Of a stretch of 8,931 bases of DNA, positions 1 through 6,000 are shown piece after piece. The DNA is from Sphingomonadaceae bacterium. Its GTDB lineage: Bacteria > Pseudomonadota > Alphaproteobacteria > Sphingomonadales > Sphingomonadaceae. The DNA is taken from assembly GCA_019239785.1 (NCBI GenBank), contig JAFAZM010000289.1:1-8931 (forward strand). The letters run 5' to 3'. Within the stretch, counting starts at the first letter, position 1, and each line of letters begins with the position of its first letter. Below the pieces are notes generated by a model, which saw only the letters and a list, made by a program, of their open reading frames with translations, made no database searches and was not told the origin of the DNA. Made by a program: the position numbers and the translations under genes.

Positions 1-542
1 TCGTCAACGGCGATGCCGCGACCCTGTCGATGGACCTCTTCGTCGACGATTATACCGACGGCCTGTCGACGCCCGATTCCGGCATCCTGGCCGGGCCGCC
101 GATGCCGGCCTTCGTGCGGATCGAGGCGATCGTCGCACTGCTCGACATCGACCGCCAGCTCCATGCGCCGCCACCGGTCCGCTTCCTCTGGGGCTCGCTG
201 CGCTTCGACGCGGTGCTCGAGAAGGTCGGCCGCAAGATCACCATGTTCCATTCGACCGGCATTCCGGCGCGGGCGACCCTGTCGGTCACCTTCCGCGAAT
301 ATCGGCCGCTCTCCAAGCAGCTCGACCGCCCGCGCCGCGAATCCTCGGACAAGACCAAGCGGCGGCCGATCACCGCCTCGGAGAATATCTGGACGATCGC
401 CGACCGCGAATATGGCGACGTCCGGGGCTGGCGGCAGATCGCCGCGGCGAGCGGCGTCGACGATCCGCGCGACCTGGTCCCGGGCGACTGGGTGAAGGTC
501 CCCGCAGTGGAGGACGAAGATGCCTTCGCCGCGCCGCGCTGA
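1..542 (+). CDS. LysM-containing tube/spike adaptor of a contractile injection system (Afp7/Pvc7, gp53-like), 5' end missing
   Basis: This protein is predicted to link the inner tube to the spike hub at the baseplate. The reading frame is open from the left edge (first whole codon at base 3), giving 179 visible residues. The residues before the first ATG (base 30) already fit the family, so that ATG is probably internal and the true start lies outside the window. The N-terminal part has the pattern of the CIS tube N-terminal domain: alternating beta segments near L-S-M-D-L-F, then H-A-P-P, then F-L-W-G-S-L-R-F, then G-I-P-A-R-A. A polar linker leads to a LysM-like module at about visible residues 120-175, with S-E-N-I-W-T-I-A, R-E-Y-G-D, W-R-Q-I-A, D-P-R-D-L and P-G-D-W-V-K-V-P. 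LysM modules bind glycan in other proteins, but in this family the module is structural. The 3' end overlaps the hub gene by 23 bases. The family call is firm; the N-terminal extent is unknown. Confidence 0.87.
   Translation, partial: VNGDAATLSMDLFVDDYTDGLSTPDSGILAGPPMPAFVRIEAIVALLDIDRQLHAPPPVRFLWGSLRFDAVLEKVGRKITMFHSTGIPARATLSVTFREYRPLSKQLDRPRRESSDKTKRRPITASENIWTIADREYGDVRGWRQIAAASGVDDPRDLVPGDWVKVPAVEDEDAFAAPR
509..513 (+). promoter_or_regulatory. Ribosome binding site for the spike hub gene
   Basis: GGAGG lies inside the end of the LysM gene, 6 bases before the ATG at 520. It supports that ATG as the start even though it creates a 23-base overlap with the upstream gene, and it suggests translational coupling. 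Confidence 0.7.
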
Positions 543-1644
543 CCTCCAGACCTCACTCTATGTGCCGGCGGCGACGGTATCGCTCGGCGCGCCGGGTCAG
601 GACCTGCTGCACGCGCACGGGCTCGCCTTCACCAATGTCGAGGTCGATCTCGGCCTCTCCGTGGCGGGGACGTTCAAGTTCACCGTCACCGACAGCTTCG
701 ATATCGGCCGCGCCGAGTTCCTCACCGCGCGCGGCCGGCCGGCGCTCGACCTCCTGAAGCTCGGCACGCGGGTCTGGATCCGGATGGGCTATGGCGACAG
801 GTCCGGCCAGCAGCTCCTGCTCTCGGGCTACATCACCAATGTCGGAACCAGCTTCAACGAGGGCGCGTCGCCGGACCTCGAAGTGTCGGGCCAGGACGCG
901 CTCTACCGGCTGACCCTCGGCACCAGGGAGCACAGGTTCGAGAAGAAATCGGTGCGCGACGCGGTCGCCCAGGTCGCGGCGGAGAACGGCCTGTCGCTGC
1001 GCCTCGCCGGCTCGCCGCCGGACGAGGTGACGCTCGACGCCAATCTGCAGAGCGACATGGATTTCCTGCGCAAGCTTGGCGCCAATTTCTCGACCCGCGC
1101 CAAGAAATGGGAATTCTTCTCGCGCGCCGGCGAGGCGGTCGACACGCTCCACTTCCGGCCGCGCAGCGTCGATGCGGCGCCGGTCGGCGCGCTCAAATGG
1201 GGCGCCGACCTGCTGAGCTTCCGGCCCGAGGCCAATCTCGGCAACCAGGTCAGCAAAATCGTCGTGCAGGGCTGGGACGAGGTCGCCAAGCAGGCGATCG
1301 TGGGCGAGGCGCGGGCGCGGGGCGAGGGCGGCAAGCCGAAGACCGCCGGCCAGATCCAGCAGGGCTTCCTGTCGCGCGAGGTGGTCCGCACCCTGCGCCT
1401 GCCGGTCAGGTCGAAGAAGGAGGCGGACGAGCGGGCCGAGGCCGAACTCGCCAACACCATCGCCGACCATCTGCGCGGCGAGGGCGAGACCTTCGGCTTC
1501 CCGGAACTGCTGCCGGACACGCGGGTGAAGCTGGACGGGCTCGGCGCCAAATTCTCGCGCATTGTCTACGTCACCAAGACCGTCCACCGCTTCGACACGT
1601 CCGGCTACCGGACCCGCTTCTCGGTCGAGGAGCCGGATTCGTGA
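520..1644 (+). CDS. Spike hub protein, gp27 / phage late control gene D-like (N-terminal half of an Afp8/VgrG-type spike)
   Basis: This is a 374-residue protein predicted to form the trimeric hub between tube and spike. The N-terminal beta domain contains a segment typical of the family, with G-T-F-K-F-T-V-T-D at about residues 50-60. Next come V-W-I-R-M-G-Y-G and L-L-L-S-G-Y-I-T (about 85-106), then D-L-E-V-S-G-Q-D, which match the pattern of phage late control D / gp27-like proteins. A helical stretch follows (S-V-R-D-A-V-A-Q-V-A), then M-D-F-L-R-K-L-G. The C-terminal part carries a charged helix (K-K-E-A-D-E-R-A) followed by F-G-F-P-E-L-L-P, a glycine-rich turn and T-V-H-R-F-D-T-S-G-Y, typical of the hub's closing domain. 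No OB fold or PAAR part is fused to it; these follow as separate genes. A GGAGG site supports the start. The last bases overlap the next gene in a GTGA arrangement. The family assignment is confident; the trimer role is inferred from relatives. Confidence 0.88.
   Translation: MPSPRRADLQTSLYVPAATVSLGAPGQDLLHAHGLAFTNVEVDLGLSVAGTFKFTVTDSFDIGRAEFLTARGRPALDLLKLGTRVWIRMGYGDRSGQQLLLSGYITNVGTSFNEGASPDLEVSGQDALYRLTLGTREHRFEKKSVRDAVAQVAAENGLSLRLAGSPPDEVTLDANLQSDMDFLRKLGANFSTRAKKWEFFSRAGEAVDTLHFRPRSVDAAPVGALKWGADLLSFRPEANLGNQVSKIVVQGWDEVAKQAIVGEARARGEGGKPKTAGQIQQGFLSREVVRTLRLPVRSKKEADERAEAELANTIADHLRGEGETFGFPELLPDTRVKLDGLGAKFSRIVYVTKTVHRFDTSGYRTRFSVEEPDS
1627..1632 (+). promoter_or_regulatory. Ribosome binding site for the GTG-started spike gene
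   Basis: GAGGAG lies 8 bases before the GTG at 1641. Together with the GTGA stop/start overlap it favours this GTG over the in-frame ATG at 1698, which has no comparable signal and would remove the conserved N-terminal segment. Confidence 0.6.
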
Positions 1645-2282
1645 GCCCGCCCCCGGATCTCGGCTTCGGCAACAATGTCGACGCGCAGGGCGGGCGCATG
1701 ACCGGCGTCGCCACCGGCATCGTCAGCGCCAACACCGATCCGGACGAGCTCGGCCGGGTCAAGCTGCGCCTGCCCTGGCGCAGCGACGAGTTCGAGACCG
1801 ATTGGGTGCGGATCGCGGTGCCGATGGCCGGCAAACAGCAGGGCGTCTATTTCCTGCCGGACGTCGGCGACGAGGTGCTGGTCGCGTTCGACAATGGCGA
1901 CGTCCGCTATCCCTATGTGCTCGGCGCGCTCTGGAGCCGCACCGACAAGCCGCCCGAGAAGAATGGCGACGGCAAGAATGCGATCCGGCTGATCAAGACC
2001 AGGGCCGGCCATCTCCTCAAGTTCGACGACACGGAGAATGAGGGGGTCATCCTGATCCAGCTCGTCGACGGCAAGAAGGTGCGGATCGACACCGACGGCA
2101 TCGCGATCGACGACGGCGCGAACAAGATCACGCTCGACGCCAAGGGCGGCACGGTCGCGATCGAGGCGAAGGCGAGCCTCTCGCTGAAGGCGCCCAAGAT
2201 CGCGATCGAGGCGTCGACCTCGCTCGACCTCAAGGGCGGCGCCGCGCTCAACGCCCAGGCGACGATGGTGAGGATCAACTGA
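1641..2282 (+). CDS. Central spike protein with OB fold and beta-stalk (gp5 / phage baseplate assembly protein V-like)
   Basis: This 213-residue protein is predicted to be the trimeric needle held by the hub and driven through the target envelope. The start is GTG, overlapping the hub gene's stop as GTGA. Residues about 20-98 have an OB-fold pattern: G-I-V-S, then D-P-D-E-L-G-R-V-K-L-R-L-P-W, then W-V-R-I-A-V-P, then P-D-V-G-D-E-V-L-V-A-F, then V-L-G-A-L-W. After a polar linker (K-N-G-D-G-K-N) comes a stretch of short alternating beta segments from about residue 110 to the end, including I-E-A-K-A-S-L-S-L-K-A, I-A-I-E-A-S-T-S and L-D-L-K-G-G. This is the expected form of an intertwined three-stranded stalk. 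No lysozyme domain is present, unlike T4 gp5. The stop shares a base with the PAAR start (TGATG), so spike and tip are probably made together. Confidence 0.88.
   Translation: MSPPPDLGFGNNVDAQGGRMTGVATGIVSANTDPDELGRVKLRLPWRSDEFETDWVRIAVPMAGKQQGVYFLPDVGDEVLVAFDNGDVRYPYVLGALWSRTDKPPEKNGDGKNAIRLIKTRAGHLLKFDDTENEGVILIQLVDGKKVRIDTDGIAIDDGANKITLDAKGGTVAIEAKASLSLKAPKIAIEASTSLDLKGGAALNAQATMVRIN
1968..2279 (+). repeat. Beta-stalk coding region of the spike
   Basis: The C-terminal third of the spike gene encodes successive short segments alternating hydrophobic and polar residues (K-V-R-I-D, I-A-I-D-D, K-I-T-L-D, T-V-A-I-E, S-L-S-L-K, K-I-A-I-E, S-L-D-L-K), spaced roughly 8-9 residues apart. This resembles the triple-stranded beta-helix of gp5/VgrG spikes. 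It is a protein-level periodicity rather than a clean DNA repeat. Confidence 0.6.
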
Positions 2283-2581
2283 TGGGCCAGCCCGCCGCCC
2301 GCGTCGGCGACCAGACCGGCCACGGCACGCCGCTCGGCCCCGGCCCCGGCGCGCCGAACGTGCTGATCGGCGGCAAGCCGGCCTGGCGGGCCGGCGGCGA
2401 CACCCATGCCTGCCCGCTCTCCGACGGGCCGAAGCCGCATATCGGCGGCGTCGTCGGCAAGGGCAGCACGAGCGTGCTGATCGGCGGCATGGCCGCCGCC
2501 CGCGCCGGCGACCAGATCAACGAGGCCGGCGCCCCCAACCCGATCGCGATGGGCGAGCCCACCGTGCTGATCGGAGGCTGA
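2282..2581 (+). CDS. PAAR-domain spike tip protein (Afp10/Pvc10-like)
   Basis: This 99-residue protein is predicted to be the sharp cone capping the spike, as in type VI and Afp-like systems. It is a bare PAAR domain with no toxin extension. The N terminus contains P-A-A-R-V-G-D, and a related A-A-A-R-A-G-D occurs in the second half. V-L-I-G-G is present three times (residues 27-31, 65-69 and 95-99), giving the internal repetition expected of the cone. H14, H42, C44 and H53 could form the three-His, one-Cys metal site described for PAAR tips; that assignment is by pattern only. The ATG shares its A with the stop of the spike gene (TGATG), and a GAGGA lies 7 bases upstream. The length is typical of a tip-only PAAR protein, so a delivered effector would have to be encoded elsewhere. 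Confidence 0.93.
   Translation: MGQPAARVGDQTGHGTPLGPGPGAPNVLIGGKPAWRAGGDTHACPLSDGPKPHIGGVVGKGSTSVLIGGMAAARAGDQINEAGAPNPIAMGEPTVLIGG
2360..2578 (+). repeat. Three copies of a V-L-I-G-G coding repeat inside the PAAR gene
   Basis: The 15-base unit GTGCTGATCGGCGGC occurs exactly at 2360-2374 and 2474-2488, and with one change (GGA for GGC) at 2564-2578. It encodes the recurring turn of the PAAR cone. The near-identical codons are most simply explained by protein constraint plus strong codon bias. Confidence 0.75.
2573..2577 (+). promoter_or_regulatory. Ribosome binding site for the gp25-like gene
   Basis: GGAGG sits inside the last codons of the PAAR gene, 6 bases before the ATG at 2584. It fixes that start and also accounts for the one altered base in the third V-L-I-G-G repeat (GGA instead of GGC). 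Confidence 0.65.
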
Positions 2582-2583
2582 GC

Positions 2584-3000
2584 ATGGCCGCGACCAACCA
2601 TCGCGACTTCCTCGGCATCGGCTGGCGCTATCCGGTGGCGACCGACGCGCTCACCGGCGACATCGCGCTCTCGCGCTACGACAGCGACGTCAAGGAGGCG
2701 ATCCGGATCATCCTCGAGACCAAGCAGGGCGAGCGGGTGATGCGGCCCCTGTTCGGCTGCGGCATCCACGACCTCGTCTTCGAGGAGATCAACGCGACCA
2801 CGATGACCGCGATCGAAGCCTCGGTGCGCGACGCCCTGGTCACCTACGAGCCGCGGATCGAGCTGCTGAACGTCGCCGTCGATCCGGCCGACGCGCTCGA
2901 CGGGCTGCTGCTGGTCGCGATCGACTACCGGCTGCGGCGGACCAACCAGGAGGACAATCTCGTCTATCCCTTCTACTTCAAGGAAGGCGGCGAGAGATGA
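2584..3000 (+). CDS. gp25-like baseplate wedge protein (Afp9/Pvc9, TssE family)
   Basis: This 138-residue protein is of normal length for the family. It belongs to the gp25-like group, sometimes called lysozyme-like from an old annotation although members act structurally. It is predicted to sit in the wedge core and nucleate sheath assembly. The N terminus has F-L-G-I-G-W-R-Y-P. A helix follows (V-K-E-A-I-R-I-I-L-E-T), then the family signature G-E-R-V-M-R-P-L-F-G-C-G-I at residues 49-61, then L-V-F-E. The conserved E-P-R triplet is at residues 89-91 within Y-E-P-R-I, and a C-terminal beta segment ends in L-V-Y-P-F-Y. The GGAGG upstream supports the ATG, which lies 2 bases after the PAAR stop. 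The end overlaps the giant baseplate gene as ATGA. In Afp/PVC clusters this gene comes before the PAAR gene; here the order is reversed. Confidence 0.94.
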   Translation: MAATNHRDFLGIGWRYPVATDALTGDIALSRYDSDVKEAIRIILETKQGERVMRPLFGCGIHDLVFEEINATTMTAIEASVRDALVTYEPRIELLNVAVDPADALDGLLLVAIDYRLRRTNQEDNLVYPFYFKEGGER

Positions 3001-6000
3001 AGAGCGCGCCGAAGCTGGACGGCCGCCGCCTGCGCGAGCTCGACGCCGAGCTCCGCCGCCGCGCCACCGCGGTGCTGAGCGGCGACGGAAGCAGCCCGCC
3101 GCTCGGGCCGGTGACCGGCGCGATCCTGGCGGTGGCGGCGCGGATCGGCGAGGAGGTGACCCGGCGGCTCGATCAGGCGCCGGCCAAACAGTCCGACAAT
3201 TTCTACAATGCCGCCGGCATCGGCCGCGATCCGGCCCGGCCGGCGGCGCTGCCCGTCGCCTTCGCGCTCGCCGAAGGGGCGAAGGCGGTGACCAGCGCGC
3301 CCGGCCGGACCCAGCTCATGGCCGATGCGGACGGGCCGGTGATCTTCGAGACCGAGACCAGGATCGATCTCGTCCCGGGCACGATCGCGGCGCTGCGCGG
3401 CTTCGACGCCGACGCGGATTCGATCTCGATCCCCTCCGCTTCGGTGGTCCCCGCCGCGCTGCCGCCCGTTCCGCCGATCAAGCGCCGGCTGCGCAGCGGC
3501 GCCGCGGCCGGCGCGACCAAGCTTCAGCTCGATCCGGCGGCGGGCCTGCAGCCGGGCGCCCTGCTCCAGCTGGGCGCCGGCGCGGCGGCGCGCCAATATC
3601 TGGCGACCGAGGTCGAGGGCGACCTGGTCACGATCCAGCCCGGGCTGGAAGCGGCGCTCGCCGAGAACGATCCGGCGATCGAGGTGGACGATTACCGCCC
3701 GTTCGAAGCGGTCACGCGCAACCACCAGTGGCACGCTTTCTATCTCGGCCATTCCAAATTGCTCGACGTGCCCTCGGCGGTGACGATCAACGTCACCGGC
3801 GCCGCGTTGCCGGCCGCGGCGGAATGGAGCTGGTGGGGCCAGCTCGGCGACGACGATCCGCCCGCCTGGCACCGGCTCGTTCCGAATCAGGATGCTGCGC
3901 TGAGCTTCGCCAAGCCGGCCGGCAAGCCGGCGAAGAAGAAGATCGGCACGCAGGAATCGCTCTGGCTGCGGGCGCGCCTGCCGGGCCGGTCGGCGGCGTC
4001 GGCGACCGCGCAGGACGTGCGGATCGCGATCGGCGGACGGCTGTGCTCGGCCGCCAGGGACGCGATCTGCAGCGATCTTATCGGCGAGCTCAACACTGGC
4101 TTCGAGGCGTTCGCCAACACCACGCCGGTGGTGACCAACAGTCCGTTCCACCCGTTCGGCCGCGAGCCGCGCCTGTTCGACAGCTTCTACATCGGCTCGG
4201 ACGAGGCGTTCAGCAAGGCCGGCGCCGACGTCAGCCTCTGCTTCGGCTTCGGCGGACCCGATTTCGGTCCGCTTGCCGCGGTCGCGGATGCGCGCGGGCA
4301 GCAGGTGTTCGCGCTCGGCGCCGGCAACATGCTCTACCGGGCCGACTTCCGCAGCGATCCGCCGGTGCTGCTGTCCGTGCCCCAGCCCCCGGGCATGGCC
4401 GGCGCCGAGCCGCCGCAGACTCCGTCGCTGGCCGCCTGGTCCATCGGCGACAAGGTCTGGCTCGCGGTCGGGGGACGCGGCTCGGTGCGGGTCGCGGAGA
4501 TGGTTTTCGACGACAAGCTCTATGCCGGCTCAGTGAAGTGGGTGCAGCTGCCGCTCGACGCCAGGCACCGCGGCCTGGAGGTCGATCGCGTCGCCTTTTC
4601 GGGGACGAAGCAGCCGCTCCTGTTCGCCAAGGCCGGCACGGCGCTGCTGCGCTGGGACGACCTCGGCGGCAACAAGGACCCGAAGCTGCTGGGCGAAACC
4701 TGCGACGATCTGCTGCCGATCCAGGGCGAGAAGGGCGCCCTGCTCTCGATCGAACAGGGCGGGAGGGGCAAGCGCGTGAAGCGGGCCGGCGAGGACGATT
4801 TCGGCCGCTATGCCAAGGTGACCGGCTTGCCGGGAGCGCCGCGCACCGCCTGGCTTCGGTCGACGAGCGAGTGGCTCTACGTCGCGGGCTATGTGGACGG
4901 CGCCAAGGGCACCGCCATCAAACTCGTGCGCATCGAGCCGGACGGCGCCACCAAGAGCTTCGAGGTCGCGGATTTCCGGGCTCGCCTGCCCCTCCTGTTC
5001 GAGGATTCGCAGCCGACCAATCCCTACGCGCTGCCCACCCTGATCGCGGCGGACACGCAGCCGACGCGGTTCATCGCGAAGACGGACATGACTTACGCCG
5101 CAGTGCCCGAGCGCGAGTCGATCGGGACCAGCGCGCGTCGGGATCGCTCGTTCCTGGTGGGCGCGGGGCGGACGATCGTCCAGCGCAGCGATTCCGGACT
5201 GCTCTACCGGGCCGTCGAAGGCTCGGGTACGACGATCTACAAGGTCACCTTCACGCCTCTCGTCGATGTGCGCGGCCGGCCCGGCGGCGTTCTCTATGCG
5301 ACGCTCGGCGACAAGCCGCCGGTCGGCGGCGGCTTCACGCTCGACGACTCGCAGTCCGGCTGGCGCACGCTCAGGGCGCTGCCGAGCCAACAGGGCGAGG
5401 CTTCGGGCAGCACGGCCCTCCTCTATGTCGAGGCGCAACCGAGAAGAGGGGATGCCGTGTGGGAGAAGGACGCCGTCCAACTGTACGAAGACTATTGGCG
5501 CAACCCCAGCACGCCCGCGACGATCGAGGGCAGCGCGATAGACGTAATGGCGTACCGCGACGGCGGCTCCTCCCCCACGGGCATCTGGCGTCTCACGCGC
5601 AACAAGACCGGCGCGTGGACGAGGCCGGCCAACTTTCCGGGTGGGGTGGTCAGCTACGTCCTGCTCAGCGCGCTGCCGACCACGGCGCCCGTGTCGCAGG
5701 CCTTGACCACAATCGTCCCCGAGGCCGACCGGGCCGCCTTCGAGCGTCTCCGCTCCAGCTTCAACCCGGACGTGGCGCCGACCGTGCTGCGCTACGATGG
5801 TGAGCGCGCCTACCTGGTCCCCCGCCACGACCTTCTCGTCGAAGACAAGATGCCGCTGTCGGTGGCGCCACAACCCTGGCTGCTCCTCGGCCCCGGCGCC
5901 ACCGCGAATCCCACCTTGTCCTGGGAATATTGGAACGGCGAATCCTGGTGGGCGCTCGCCAATCGCGACCTCAGGGACGACACCGCCAATTTCCAGAAAA

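Noticed and set aside
30..542. The ATG at 30 as the true start of the LysM protein
   Set aside because: The frame is open to the window edge, and the residues just before the ATG (N-G-D-A-A-T-L-S) fit the family, so the gene is truncated by the window.
553..1587. A 344-codon minus-strand open frame
   Set aside because: It is an antisense shadow of the hub gene, with no domain pattern.
1107..1640. Extension of the OB-fold spike gene upstream to the ATG at 1107
   Set aside because: The stretch overlaps the hub gene out of phase and translates to Arg/Gly-rich sequence. The GTG at 1641, with its GAGGAG site and GTGA coupling, is the better start.
3907..3945. Short G-K-P-A repeat and GC palindrome, considered as a hairpin terminator or attachment site
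   Set aside because: It lies inside the coding frame, has no T run, and encodes a plausible basic linker (G-K-P-A-G-K-P-A-K-K-K).
2973..4151. A 392-codon minus-strand open frame
   Set aside because: It is an antisense shadow of the gp25 end and the baseplate start, with Arg/Gly/Ala-rich composition.
3728..5803. A 691-codon open frame on the + strand in another phase
   Set aside because: It overlaps the baseplate gene, its product is low-complexity and Arg-rich, it has no ribosome binding site and it matches no family.
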